Below, piece by piece: positions 50,502 through 63,981 of a stretch of 64,000 bases of DNA; position 1 is the stretch's first letter; each line of letters starts with the position of its first letter. The notes under the pieces were generated by a model that saw only the letters and a program-made list of their open reading frames with translations, was not told the origin of the DNA and did no database searches. The position numbers and the translations under genes are program-made. The DNA is from Lumbricus rubellus (taxonomy: Eukaryota; Annelida; Clitellata; Crassiclitellata; Lumbricidae): positions 9,847,801 through 9,911,800 of the forward strand of contig OX243819.1 of NCBI GenBank assembly GCA_945859605.1, read 5' to 3'.

Positions 50502-51678
50502 CAGTGTATCGCAAACTTTTTTTAACCCCCGGCACACTCAGTAGAGAAATTTTGTATCGCGGCACACCAATTAAAATTTATTACAATTGCAAAGCCAACG
50601 GCAATAATTAGGCTACAGTTTGTCATATTTTTAGCTTGTCATTTTAGTCTAGCTATTATAGCGAAACTAGAGCACATTTGTCATTGAATAATCATCACTA
50701 ATGCGAAGAATGAGCTTGTTTACGAGAGCATATTAACTCAAGACGCGGTTCGATAGCTGACACGCATTTCATCATCCACCATCTGTAGTCGCTCGAGATC
50801 TCGTTTTTTCGATTTCATTTCTGTTAGAACAGAAAATCCAAATTCGCAGAGGTAAGACGATCCAAACGGCAGCAAACACTTGATTGCTTTCGTGCTCAAG
50901 TCTGGATATTGGCTAAGAATTGAGATCCAAAAGGCTGACAACTCTTGATCAGCGAAAGAGCCTCTGTGAACCAGATCGTTCTTAATATCGATGAGACTCT
51001 CTTCTTCAGCCATCGTTAGACCGGTACATTCGTGATTTACGAATGGATTGATGACCCATTCATACTCTCTTGTCTCCAGTGAAGGAAAGTATTTGGCGAA
51101 TGCTAACGCGAGATTTTCCAGCGTCTCTCTAATTTTTCCAATTAGCATGCTCTTGTGTGGAGAAGCATCGATGCCTGGAAAACAGTCAAGGTGTGAATTG
51201 CTTGTAATCTTAATCCACAGTTGTAACTTTTCGCTGAATGCCTTAAGTTTCCCTGTGATTGTGATTATGTTTTCTTTTGCGCCTTGAAGACTCAAATTTA
51301 AGGTGTTCAACCTTTCGAAAAGGTCGTTGAGGAATGTCACTTCAAGTTAGAGATGTGCTGGTATTTCTGTAATAATGGCGTCGACAGAACGAGTTAACTA
51401 TGTATTCTATGTTTGTATCTCCATAATAATTACGTCGAGAAGAGTAAATAACATAGAGTAGAATCAGTAGAACAACGTAACTAGAGTTTTTAAATACTGA
51501 GGATAAACTATTCTTACACATAAAAACATTGGGAAGCCGAAAATTGTATTTATCATTTTATTAAATAATTTCTTCTAAAGTCAATTAAAAGACTACAAAT
51601 TTTAGGTTTCTCTCGCGGCACACCTGAAATCTCACGCGGCACACTAGTGTGCCGCGGCACACAGTTTGCGATACACTG
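50502..51678 (-). mobile_element. hAT transposon with transposase fragment, 1177 bp
   Basis: Ends are CAGTGTATCGCAAACT and the inverse GTTTGCGATACACTG, with the perfect 8-bp duplication gcctaatc (50494-50501, 51679-51686). Subterminal cgcggcacac repeats lie at both ends. The minus strand (51340-50738) carries an uninterrupted 200-codon ORF. It matches the C-terminal third of ZBED5/FAM200-like hAT transposases, including the dimerisation region: LPFGSSYLCEFGFSVLTEMK and then RVSYRTAS at the end. The catalytic DD and BED-finger parts are absent, so it is an internally deleted copy. Confidence 0.88.
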
Positions 51679-51689
51679 GCCTAATCCAT

Positions 51690-52079
51690 CTAAAACAGTC
51701 CTCTATGCACGAAAGCGCTTGTAATAATATTCATGATGAAATATCCATGTAGTGATTTTACAGGGCCCTATCTGGTTTTTAGTTGTCGCTTGCCGTTGAC
51801 ACGAACGCATTCTCGGCTGTGTGACAGACCGCGTCCTTTTTGACCGAAATGCAAAGCGATCGGCTATGTTGAAAATGTCAAAACTATATCCATTGGTATC
51901 CAAAGCGATAAGTGATGTTTGTTGTCGGGGGGGGGGACAAAGGTTTCAGGCAGCTGAAATGCTTTCGTTTGCTGAGGCTTGTGACGGCGGCGTGGTTCCG
52001 CCTCTTTGACGGGAAACACAGCTGATGCATCATTGCATGCACGCAAGGTTAGTATATAGACTAATAATGATGATAATGA
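51690..52079. other. Unassigned spacer
   Basis: No gene or classified repeat was recognised. A poly-G run lies near 51929. Confidence 0.3.
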
Positions 52080-52330
52080 CGACAAATTATATGGCGCCGT
52101 AAGTTCGTAACACGACCATGCCATTACAAGGACACCTTACAAACCAGTTTAAAGAGAGGCTGGATAAACCGTGAAAGACAAGAGTGTTTAGCAGAGATTT
52201 AAAAGAGTCCACTAATCGAGAAGGCCGATCGAATAGTGAAAGTCTGTCCCAGCATCGAGGACCAGCAGAGGAGAAAGCACGATCACCGAAGCGCATCCTC
52301 ATCCTCCGCACACGCAGGTCGGTCCTCTCA
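52080..52330 (-). mobile_element. LINE C-terminal fragment (CR1-like)
   Basis: The minus strand encodes RRMRMRFGDRAFSSAGPRCW, then DRLSLFDRPSRLVDSFKSLL and NTLVF, the widespread GDRAFS.AGPR.WN.LP...FK..LKT.LF tail of CR1-like LINEs. The plus-strand ORF here is its shadow. Confidence 0.7.
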
Positions 52331-53621
52331 GGCGATCGGAGACAAAGCCCGGCAGCAGAGGAGTGAGTCTTAATGCAGTAATCGCGCAGGTAAACCTACT
52401 CGTTCGCATCTCCGTTTACTGATTTAAAGACAAGCAGACAGAGCTTGCTTGAACTCGATGCGCAATGGAGCAGGCAGCCAGTGGAGGATATCACGCAGAA
52501 GTAAAATTACGGTTAATGTAGGCATAATAGGCTAGTGAGAACACTGTCCATGAAGGCATAAATGGGTAATGTTCAGTTGACGAAAGCTCGCATTGTAACT
52601 ATTATAGGCTATTGAATGCTCGTATACTGATTTGTAGTTTCCGCAGTCTATTGGCTGATATCTTCATAAAGCCATGTGATTCTGATCTGTCGGTGCGTGG
52701 CGCCTAAAACTATGTTAATTCGCACACTGTAAACATTGTTATCACTATATATTATTCTTGCAATGATCCATGAAGAACCTGTGAGCGTTATAGTAGATGC
52801 GGAAACTATAATTTCTGTTATTGTTNNNNNNNNNNNNNNNNNNNNNNNNNNNNNNNNNNNNNNNNNNNNNNNNNNNNNNNNNNNNNNNNNNNNNNNNNNN
52901 NNNNNNNNNNNNNNNNNNNNNNNNNNNNNNNNNNNNNNNNNNNNNNNNNNNNNNNNNNNNNNNNNNNNNNNNNNNNNNNNNNNNNNNNNNNNNNNNNNNN
53001 NNNNNNNNNNNNNNNNNNNNNNNNNCGAAGGAATTAATTGAAAAAATTAACAGAGTCTAGGACGTAAAATACAGTCGCTATAAAAAAAACCGCGAACTTT
53101 AAACCACAGGCCTACGTACGCTATTAGGCTATATAACAGGTCGTTGCTACCAAACAGCTGCATCGAGTCAGCGCAAATAAAATAGTTTATCGCCTTGTTT
53201 GTCTCGTAATAAAAAATTAAACAATAGTTTATGAGACTGAAACTTTGCGGTAGACCTGTGGTATTGTAAAAAAAATTGCTTCAAACGGTGCTTTCCACAT
53301 AAGTTAACCGTTAACGTGTTATAATAATTATAATTTCGTGACCAGAGGCTGACAACTTTAAATCTAGATTCCGTATTCCATGATCATCGGTTTGCGCGTT
53401 TCGGCCCTGGCTATTGGCTAAAGACCGTGCTGGTCCAAAGATCAAAATCCGATCCAAAAATTCATATTTATCTATTATGTCTGGTCAATAAATGGGCTGA
53501 GTCTGCCGTGCATTGCACCTTACACCAACTCAGAAGCAAGAAAGCAGTAGTTGCATATTCTTTAGTTTTGAGTTTCGTCTCAGTCTTCATCCGAACAACA
53601 TTCGATTAACAACATTCGATT
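52331..53621. other. Upstream region of catalase, with assembly gap
   Basis: 52826-53025 is 200 N. An inverted CCAAT box (attgg) lies at about 53413. The 5' UTR must lie shortly left of 53622, but its start could not be fixed and no TATA box was seen. Confidence 0.4.
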
Positions 53622-56600
53622 ATGGCGGCAAGAGACAAGGCAACGGACCAAATCAACGACTACAAGAAGTCGAAAACGGTAACAATGTCTCAGGTTTAAT
53701 TGTCAATTTGTCATGCTGGGTTTGTGGATATTCGCCATGGAAAGCCGCGAGTCAGCTAATGCTGCTTAAGAATTTACGTTTCATGCTAGAAGGTAAGTAA
53801 GTAGGCCTAAGTATCAACCTTAATTCTCAGTTGCAGGTCTACTGCAATCCGAGTTACAAACGACATTCTACATGAGCATGTACATTCAAAGATAAGAATA
53901 ATCAGAATATAGCATACGAATAAGAAACGTTCTACGCATTCGATCGTCAGCCGAAGGGAGAACTCTATCGTGTTTCCTTGGTCGAAGGGAGTACTTTATT
54001 TGGGTAGGCTCTGGTTTGAGCACGATCACAGCAAAAGCTGCCCTGTCTGCTCTTGAGCATGGTGCTCAAAGATAGGGTTTCTTCAGGGACATATCCTAGC
54101 CGACAAAGTCTGTTTATTACAGCATTGCAGTTCAAATGGATTGCTTTCACTTGTGAGCAATCCATTTGGACCATCAGAAAAATCTGAAATGGCTTTCATC
54201 TGTCGGCCATCGAGGATCAAAATGACTAAAACACAAGACACCCATGTCCACACATTTTCTCATTATAACTTGCCAAACTCAGGTTTTATGTTTTTCATAA
54301 AGTTCCTTTGACAAGTTACTCACGATCTCAAAAATTGATGGATCATATTAAAACCGGAGGAAGGCTGTGTGGTAGGTATATAGAAGTTGAAAAAGATGAG
54401 CCTCAAAATGTGTTGGGCCAACAACCAAGAAATCCCGTAACCAACTTTGTTCATGTGCGTGTTACATCAGCAATTGTGTGTATTAACTGATCATTTTGTA
54501 AAGTCGGAAACTGTATCTGGAATATATAATGCCATTGAAATGTTATCATTTCAAACCATTGTTCTTTCCATTGTAGACTCCTCCTGACCAGGTTACAACA
54601 TCGCTTGGTGCTCCAATTGGAACCAAAAATGCCATTAAGACGGTTGGCCCGCGAGGTCCAGTCCTCATGGAGGACTTCAACTACATGGATGAAATGGCGC
54701 ACTTCCATCGAGAGCGAATTCCGGAACGTGTAGTCCACGCCAAAGGAGCAGGTTGGCTGACTTCTGTTGAACAGTAATTTCACTGAGATGAAAAGCAGGT
54801 TGCATATTTATATGCGGATGAATTGATGAATTTGTAGAATTTGTGCAAGGTCATAAGTAGATTTGACAAAGGTTGCCCAAACAGACTTCTTTTTTGTAAG
54901 TTGCCCAAACTATTTGGGTTACTTTGACAATGAAAAATTGTACTTAGTTACCTGTTAATTGTGATTTATTGCATCTCTACCATCTGTTAATGTTAATAAT
55001 TACTGTTACCTTTTATGGTAATTGTTTTGCTTTTTAAGCTATGCTCTATCTACATAAAACGCGATGAGAACAGGTGATTTGTTTAGAACAGCAGCAGTTT
55101 TATTAACTGTGCCTCTTTCAGTCGCTGAATGAGCCTCTCACTCAAAACTGAAGACACTGGAATGTCGGTCAACACTTATTTTGCCACAAATCTTATCCTG
55201 ATTGGTTCTTTTCCATTAATCTTTACCACTCGTATGTCCGCTCCCACCGGCCAAATTTGGGCCAATTCATTATTAATCCGAGGGGTAAAGGTTAACATCT
55301 GCTGCCAAGCCAATTATAAATACCATATACCATAGCTTGTCTGTCTGCTTGACCTCTAACTGCACTTGAGTGATTTGTTTATTGACCTGCATGTCGCATC
55401 AGCTTCAACATAGGCCTAATAAAGCTGCACAATATATTAAGAATACAGACTAAATCACAACTTAGATCTTGATTAATGTAGGTCAATGATTCAGCCATAT
55501 TGACCCACTAAGACATTTACAATATTAATACATTCTTAAAGTTAGTTCAAAGCATCAAGAAATGCGCAGTGAGACATTGAGTCGCATGTACAGATTATGG
55601 AAAATTTTAAACTGGTTCATAGCCTGTAACTGAACTTGACCTTAGCTGCGTACTGATTCTTGTTTTACCAAGGCACTGAACTAAATGGTGCCCTCTCATC
55701 ATAGCTTAATGTTTGTGGCACCGTAAAAATCTTGAGTTTGCAATTACAAAATCATTTCAGCTAAAATGTATGCACTTCAACTTCTCTGTCTCTCTAAGGA
55801 TCAGCAGCAATTTTACAGATTTTATAGTGATTATTGCATTACATTTAAGTTTTCTAAAGTTGAGTAGTGTAATTGTGCATGGAATTTGTCCTTACTTTTG
55901 TATGTTAGGTGCCCATGGTTACTTCGAGGTGACACACGACATCACGAAGTACAGCAAAGCGAAGATCTTCGAAAAAATTGGAAAGAAGACACCGATGTTT
56001 GCAAGATTCTCCACTGTCGGTAATGATATTTTTTATTGACCTTATTATTCGGATTAAAGTTAGATTGATAAGTGTATTTTAAAGAAAGATGTGACTGCTG
56101 TAGTTTCTTTTAAGTCCTTCAGGATGTTTGAAACAGCGCTGCTAGCATTAATAATTGTTTAATTCTTACTTGTGACAAACATTATCCTAGGTTTGGCCCA
56201 TCTTTTCGGATCACCTGAACTTGGAAATCTGAAAAATGGCGTCATACTTTATCCACATAGTCACATAACACAGCAGATTTGTTATTTGCTGCTCAAGGTT
56301 AAACAATGAATTCGTTTCTGATTGCTGAAGCTTGTTATCGTAGGTGGAGAGAAAGGTTCTGCCGACACGGCTCGTGATCCACGTGGATTTGCGTTGAAGT
56401 TCTATACGGAGGAGGGCAACTGGGATCTTACTGGAAACAACGTTCCAATCTTCTTCATTCGGGATCCGATGCTTGTAAGCAAAATAATGTATATGATCTT
56501 AATCTGTCATTGATTTTCTGGTTTTTGCTCTTTGCTGTGGGTTACATGATTGGATGACATTTTTCAGATGATGCGATACTTGAGGACTTGATGGAAGATG

Positions 56601-59600
56601 TATAGAGATGAAATACCAGCGTGTTTTAATTTGGCCAGTGTCTAATGATTTTATTTTGTTGATGACGACATGTTTGCTGTCTAATTGTAGTCTCAAATTT
56701 ATATATCGCCCCCCCCCTCCATGAAGATGGACTTTACAGAGGCATTTCTGACCTAGCAACAGATATCCAAATGTGAGATGAAGTTTTTGTTAAAAAAGCG
56801 TTTGAGATTTATGATCATTTAAACATAAGTCTGATGATCTTGTACTTCAAAATTTTAATTCTATTCGATTCTGACCTTTCTGGCATCCCTATCTTGTCCT
56901 TGACTGAGCTCATGTGAATAGGCTGGTTCCCTATTTGCTGTTGAAATCTCACGATGATGACTGTTTCAATGAATGGTTGGTCTGTTGTTGTAGTTCCCCA
57001 GTTTCATTCATACGCAGAAGAGAAACCCAAGGACCAACCTCAAGGTTTGTTTGCATTTAATATCATCAGCCTCAGCAATGGGTAATTTTTTGAATAGTAA
57101 CATTCTTCAAATATATTCCATGTTGAGTATGAGCACTGGAGAAAGGAGAGATCAAGCAGTGAAGAAATTTTCTGTCATGTTGCCCCATTTCAAAATGGAG
57201 GGTGGCTGCCAAATGCTCCAATCATGTCTTCTGCATTAAATTGAATTTCACTCTTTTGCACAGAGGATTTTCTATGTCTTGTTTGTAAGTGTGAGAGCTA
57301 CGATATCTTGTTTTGTAAAGTGTTGATATACTGGAATTTCTAATTTGTGTTAAGATATATAATGTAATTTAATGACTTAAATTGTATCACCGGTATGTGC
57401 ATACACAATGGTTGCCTCAAGTGAGTGTATAGTCAAGGTTTGTAAGCCATTGGAGAGGCACAGTCAAATGCAGTTGGTCAGGAACCCAGGAGAATGGCGT
57501 ATGTATATATATATATATATGAATTTATATATGTATGTGTAATTTGTGTATACTTGTATATGCATTTATATATGCATTATATATATATGTATGTGTATAA
57601 TATATACATACATTTTATATATGTATATGTGCAATGTGTTAGCATACCTAAGTTTCTTTCAGGATCCTGATATGTTTTGGGATTTCATTTCTCTTCGTCC
57701 TGAGACGCTTCACCACGTTGCCTTCTTGTTCACGGACCGTGGAACTCCGGACGGATATCGTCACATGAACGGATACGGAAGCCACACGTTCAAGCTGGTG
57801 AACGCCGATGGGGAAGCTGTGTACGTCAAATTCCATCACAAGGCATGTCAACGTGTTTTCATCACTAATCTTTGAACTTGTGTTGCAGGCTTTACAGTTC
57901 TTGCAGGTTACAAGTTCTTAAGATGTCATATGGCCAATGAATGTAGACAGTAGACACCAACAGGAAGATTGTTCACAATGTTCATTCATTCATTCATTCA
58001 TTCATTCATTCATACATACATACATACATACATACATACATACATACATACATACATACATACATTCATTCATTCATAGATTTATGTAGGACCTCTTGAC
58101 ACCTGATTCATCTCTGTTGTTTGATTCAGAATCTTGTCATTTAAAAAAAATATTTGTTACAGAATAGACAAAGAAGTCTGAGAAAAAATTGACATTAAGG
58201 GGTGTTACATGGATTATTTCATACAAGTTTTGGCTTCAGATTCTGGTCCATTTTCAGACTAACTTTTGCTCGTTGTGTTGTTAACAATGACAAGTGGTTC
58301 TTTTAAACATGAATTCAGGGAGAATTGAGATACAATGATAATGTTTATGTCATTGTAAAGAGGATGATGCGCTTCACTTTAAAATGATGTATTTCGTAGA
58401 AAGAGTAAAAAATTCGACTTAAGACTGGTTCCTTTGCAGACGGATCGCAAATCAGGCGATGATGGGTATGCAAGTTGAAGCAATCTTCAGATTGCTGTCG
58501 GAATACTTATGAAATGCTCAGATTTTGAGCACGAGATTTTCCATTTGCATAATGTTTACATAATTTAAGAATAGGTGTAAACTTGTCGGTATTGATGACT
58601 ATTTACTTGTTTGTTTCTTAAGACCAACCAAGGCATTAAGAATTTGTCGGCTGCTGAAGCCGATAGACTGGTCGGCGTTGACCCAGACTACGCGACCCGT
58701 GACCTTTACAATGCCATCGCTAATGGCAACTACCCATCGTGGACCACATACATCCAGGTTATGACGTTCGCTGAAGCGGAAAAATTCCGCTGGAATCCAT
58801 TTGACCTGACAAAGGTAACTATCTATTGACCGGAACTAATATCAGAGCAGGTAATTTTATTGTGTTGGTGTCTAAGTCTGCACAAGTTGTCAAACGCTAC
58901 CGTTATCGTAGATTCTAATCTTCTGAGGCGTTATTTATTTATTAGGACTTTTTAACAATCGTGTTAATGTCCATTATTTTCTGAAGCAGACATGGTATTT
59001 ATATGGTATTAAGTTTGGTATGAAATATATGGAATTGAGCAGAATAAGCAGACGGTTCCAAAATTAGATGCCAGCGACTGAAAAATTATGATGTGCCTAA
59101 GGAAGAAAGTATTTTGGTTGGCCATAATTTAATATTTTGTGAACCAATGCCAACCTAGACGATCATTGCAAATGTGCTTCTATTGTGTTAGGGCATTTTG
59201 TTCTGTTTGTAATTGTTGTGAAGCTTATGACTAGATTTTTTCTTGACGTAATTGTATGATATGTCAGGAAGTGCTTTTAGAATATTTATTGTGAATTCAG
59301 TAAATTTATGACATGTTATTTTAACAGTTTTTTTTGCTGTAACACATTCATGTCATTTATTCTCGGCAGAAAAGTTCAGATTCGATGTAAAATTGGTTTT
59401 TCAGAGTTCTGCTGCTCAAGTTTTCACTACATTATTAATAACTTCTCTGCAGCCTCTTAGGATTGAGATTCGATGTTTGTTTTCGTGCTAGATCTGGCCA
59501 CAGGGAGAGTTTCCTCTGATTCCAGTTGGACGCTTTACGCTCAATCGTAATGCGAAGAACTACTTTTCCGAGGTGGAGCAGTCGGCTTTCAGCCCATCCC

Positions 59601-60714
59601 ACATGGTTCCAGGTGTTGAGCCAAGCCCGGACAAAATGCTTCAGGTCGGTCATCGCTAGTTTCAGTTTTCAGATGATTTATACATGGACAATTTTAATTT
59701 TGATCTCATTTTATTATTTTTTTCCAAGTTGCTCTAAGAATTCAATCCTGTTTCTTTTTAGTTTTAAAGAAGAAATATAATATAATAAATAAATATAATA
59801 ACAGGTAACTGGTATAATGTATAAGATACACATTCTGTGAAAGACTGAAGAGGCTTTTGTAAGATAAGACTCTTCAAACGTGTTTCAGCAGAATGACTAT
59901 CTCACTTATAAACAGTGGCTGGCAGGGGCATTAATTGTTGCAGGCTTGAGTGATGGAGTTTAATAATGGGTTTGTTGTTTGATTGTTGTTATCAGTCAAT
60001 TGCTAAATCACAAGACTGATGACAATCCCATAGGACAGAGATCTAGTTAGGGGGAAGTATAACAGTGAGGATTTGAGTATAATTAATGGGATTGGTTGAG
60101 TGTTGTTATCAAATCAATTGCTAAGTTGATAAGGATATGATGATCCAGGGGTCAGAGTTCTAGTTACAGTAAGTAAAGACAGTGAGGGATTGGCACAACA
60201 GCACTTTTGTTAGTTTAAAAGTGCTTTGTAATGTTGGCAAAAGGTCTATGACCAGTTGACAAGTGTCATACTGTGATTTCTGTAGTGTCTTGCATATGGA
60301 CAGATATCGGGTTCTTGGTGTTTTGAGTTGCGGGTCCAAGGCTTTATAATTTGATGCCCAGTTTTATTTTGTTCTATAAGGTTTTTGTCATCCAGGTGAA
60401 ACCCCTGTCATTGCTTGCATATCAACCAAAACCCAGATTCTGGTGTTGTCAATGGATTATGAGTTCAGATTATGAGTTTAGATTATGAGTTCAGATCACA
60501 GTTCACTTGCAGTGACCATCAATTTTATTATTATTGGCATTATAGATGTCATTAGATTTGATTTTGGGTTAGAGATTAGCAAGAGAAGTTGTACTGTTGC
60601 CATCGGTTCCAATGGCAAAAATAGGGTAGAGTCAGATACAGGTACAATACATCGAATGGGAGAGAGAGAGCAGGTACAATACATCGAATGGGAGAGACAC
60701 AGAGACAGAGACAC

Positions 60715-60745
<31 letters not shown>

Positions 60746-63700
60746 GAGACAGAGAGACACAGAGAGAGACAGAGAGAGAGACAGAGAGAGACGAATATGG
60801 GAATTAAGGAAGATTGCCCTGTGGGATAGGATTGGACAGATATACAGAAAAATGTTTACAGCAAACACAAACTGTTAATGTAGATGTCAAGAACTGTGTT
60901 TCTTCTATTGTCCAGTTTCTTGAGTTCTATGACAGTGTTTAACACGTTCCCGCCGGATCGGGTCGCTAGCGACCCGAAACGGGAGGCATTGAAACAGGCT
61001 ATAAGCTATTTATAAATACGCATTCGTTGTGTGTAAAAAAAATCAGGGTTGAAGTCCGAACAATTCCTCACAATTCGATGTGTTTTTTGTTGACAAAAGT
61101 TATATATTGGAGTCCCAAAAAAAGTTTGAAGTGAGGGATAAAATTGTCCTAAGTTCCGAAATTTTTTAGGTGTGTCATGAATGGTTTTGACGATGAATTT
61201 TTATCTTTTGACGATTAATTCGTCCGAGATTTGAAGATGCCGGTGCACGGACAGCGTGTGGGACGCAAATAGTTTCGATTTTAGCCCAGTCTTGTCGTTC
61301 GGACTCCGCATTGCTAAATAATACCGAAGTCGGAGAGCAGTGCCGATTGTTTATCGTGACTGTTTTGCCCTTTGGAAAGCTAAGTCGCTATATAAATGAA
61401 TATTTCTTCAATGTAAAACATGGATTTATAGCCAGAAGTTTGCTGATTCAGGAAATATATACTTTATTATGACTTCTTGTAAGGTTTTGTTGAATTGCTG
61501 TCCTTATGATTCATTGTCGATATGTCTATTGGTGACTGTTTTACCTTTTGGGATTATAATGCCGCTATATAAATTAACTATTGCTCACGATATGAAATCT
61601 TTATTATATAGCCAAAAGACTACTGGCTCAGAAAATATATGGTTTTGTATGCTTATTTGTTACCAATATTGGACTGTTGGCCGTCAAATGCTGTGTAAGA
61701 TGCTTATCGATGACTGTTTTGGCCTTTGGCATGCTGAAGGCGCTATATAAATGAATAGTTCTTCACCGTGAAATATGCAAGTTAATTGCCTTAAGTTTGC
61801 TGATTCCGAAAATATACACTGTGTCCGGAAAAAAAGGGACCCATTTTGTAAATATGAAAATAAATAGTAAATATTCATCGATTTTCACAATTCAAAGACC
61901 GTTTTTATCCTAACATATTTCTCTAACAATTGTGAAAATATAAAAGTTCCAGTCCAAATAATGACGTCATGATGACGTCATTTGCACAAAAAGTCAAATT
62001 TAAGAGATAAATGCGCAAAATCATCAAAAATTTCAATATTTTCATGATGTAATTTATCGATAATAAATGTAAGTTTAATTTTAGTTTTATATCTGAATTA
62101 ATTTGTGGTCAAAGTGTACACCTTTGGCCTCAACGTAAGCTTCAAAACGGTCGCGCTAATACCAACAGCAGCATCGATAACCAGCGTATCAAAATCCTCT
62201 CCAGCAGGCATTAACAATTCGCTCATGGAGTTCTTCAATGTTTCTTATCCTTGTGTTGTACACCTTCTCCTCCATCAGTCTCCAACTCTTATTGTCAGCG
62301 GGATTTAAGCAGGCATGCAGCCGTTTAGCGGCCAAATATTAAGAGGAATGAAATCTGAGTCTCCTTAGTCAACAGTTCAACAGATTGACGAACTCAGTGA
62401 GCTGAAGCGCTATTTTGTTAAATGTGTAGGCTGTTGTTCCGAATATTCCCGGATATCAGGCACCACTTTTTTACAGAGCAGACAATCCCTCTAATAGGCT
62501 GCATTTATATTCACTCCTGGTTCTATTAAATGGATTTCCGTTTTACCAAAAGCCAATATACCAACCGAAATCATGCATGAATGGCCGGCTAAATGAACTT
62601 TAGTATAAATGACGTAATTATGACGTCATCATTGTGACTAGAACTTTTATATTTTCACCAATGTTAGACAAATATGTCAGGATTAAAATGGTGTTTGAAT
62701 TGCAAAAATCGGTGAATATTTACTATTTATTTTCATATTTACAAAATGGGTCCCTTTTTTTCCGGACACAGTGTATACTTTATTATGCTTAAGTGTGACC
62801 ACTGTTGCAGTATTGTTAGTCTAGTATAGGTACCAATAATTTCATAGATATCCCAAAAAACAATTCAGGCGGGATTGGGTTAACAGCAGATGTAGATGAT
62901 ATAATTTGGTGTGTTTTGACTTGATTTTGCCTAAAATTTTATCACGCTTGCTACTTCACTCCAATTCGCAGACGGTAACTATTTTTCTTTTAGGCACGTC
63001 TGTTCTCTTACCCGGACACCCATCGTCACCGCCTTGGGCATAATTACCTTCAGATTCCAATCAACTGTCCATTCAATGCTAAGGTCAGGACCTACCAGAG
63101 AGATGGTCCAATGAACGTTAGCGACAATCATGGTTAGTGTCTTGACTACACTTGCCGTAATATTCTTGATTGTAGTTTCATGAATGTCTGATTAATTATT
63201 GGATTCATATTTCAATACTGTGTTTTGACTGTGAAGGAAGGATTCGAAAGTGCTAAGTTTAATTGAATTTTTGCAATGTGTTCATGTAATTAGTCACATA
63301 CATGTGTATCCTGCTGTTAAAAACTTGTATAACCGATTAGCACTTTAACTTTTCGAGGCGATTAAAGGCATTTGCTATTAAATTTTAATCACATGCACAA
63401 AATATGGATATGAGAATTTAGCAGAGCACTTGACTTACTGCAGGAAGTAGATTAACTGGGTAAATCCACACTTCTGGCAAAAAATTAAAAAATTTATTAC
63501 AGTGGGAAGTTTTTTTATTAGCCATCTTGTGTGATATTGATTAGGATGTAAGTGGTAAGCCCCTGATGCGCCTGAACAGGAACAGTTGCATATTCCTATT
63601 CAGGAATATTAGCAGGTTCCCGCTTACATCTTAATTATTTTGCACAAGGTGGCTCATTATACAAACTTCTGCTCTCTCTCTCACCTTAAACATGTTTGTT

Positions 63701-63981
63701 CTGCTTAATGTCTCATGCCATATTATGCTTGGCTTATGATATGTAATATCATGCATGCAATTGAATAAATGACTGTATGATTCCACCCTGAGTCCAGTGA
63801 TGCAGTCTGATGTGTTTTCTGTTGTCTAGAGGACCAACCAAACTATTACCCAAACAGCTTTGGCGGCCCAGTTGACCACCCGAGGTTCAATGACTCTAAG
63901 TACAGCGTATCTGGGGATGTTGCACGATACAACACGGAGGATGACGACAACTTCACCCAGGTTACGACATTCTGGCAGAAG
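53622..63981 (+). CDS. CAT: Catalase, ten exons in view, 3' end off window
   Basis: Haem enzyme that converts hydrogen peroxide to water and oxygen, normally peroxisomal. Exons: 53622-53678, 54577-54751, 55909-56019, 56344-56474, 56994-57044, 57663-57842, 58623-58814, 59492-59644, 62994-63132 and 63830-63981, with all phases compatible. They encode 447 residues. Animal catalases have about 500-530, so roughly 80 C-terminal residues, including any peroxisomal signal, lie beyond the right edge. Visible landmarks: the active-site signature [17 protein letters not shown] with catalytic His73, the catalytic Asn146 in GNNVPIFF, and the haem-ligand signature RLFSYPDTH with Tyr356. The start ATG at 53622 gives [10 protein letters not shown], matching the usual N-terminus. 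Intron 6 (57843-58622) starts with GC instead of GT. Intron 8 is enlarged by nested transposons. No broken codon was seen, so the gene looks functional. Confidence 0.97.
57976..58075. repeat. (ATTC)n/(CATA)n microsatellite
   Basis: A compound tetranucleotide array with attc units on both sides of a catacata core, in catalase intron 6. Confidence 0.9.
59645..60942. other. Catalase intron 8, left part
   Basis: AT-rich intron sequence. 59940-60170 holds two diverged copies of a roughly 115-bp segment (attgttatcaatcaattgcta type). 60655-60795 is a purine-rich (gagaca)n array. No exon was found. Confidence 0.5.
60943..62879. mobile_element. piggyBac-type non-autonomous element, with nested mariner
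   Basis: TTAA occurs at both borders (60939-60942, 62880-62883), next to inverted ends cacgttcccgcc.ga and tc.ggcgggattggg. TTAA duplications are the hallmark of piggyBac. The interior has about three diverged tandem copies of a 180-bp segment (gctatataaatgaat, gctgattcaggaaatata). No transposase ORF was found. Confidence 0.65.
61817..62773. mobile_element. mariner-like element nested in piggyBac element, 957 bp
   Basis: Begins CACTGTGTCCGGAAAAAAAG after TA and ends with the inverse before TA. Inverted repeats extend about 170 bp. The minus strand at about 62290-62110 keeps a transposase C-terminal remnant with stops ([29 protein letters not shown]). Confidence 0.82.

Noticed and set aside
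52736..53060. ORFs spanning poly-X
   Set aside because: They run through a 200-N assembly gap.
57546..57662. Extended N-terminus to catalase exon 6 (Tyr/Ile/Cys-rich)
   Set aside because: It is an AT-dinucleotide intron tail. The acceptor tttctttcag at 57662 and homology fix the exon start.
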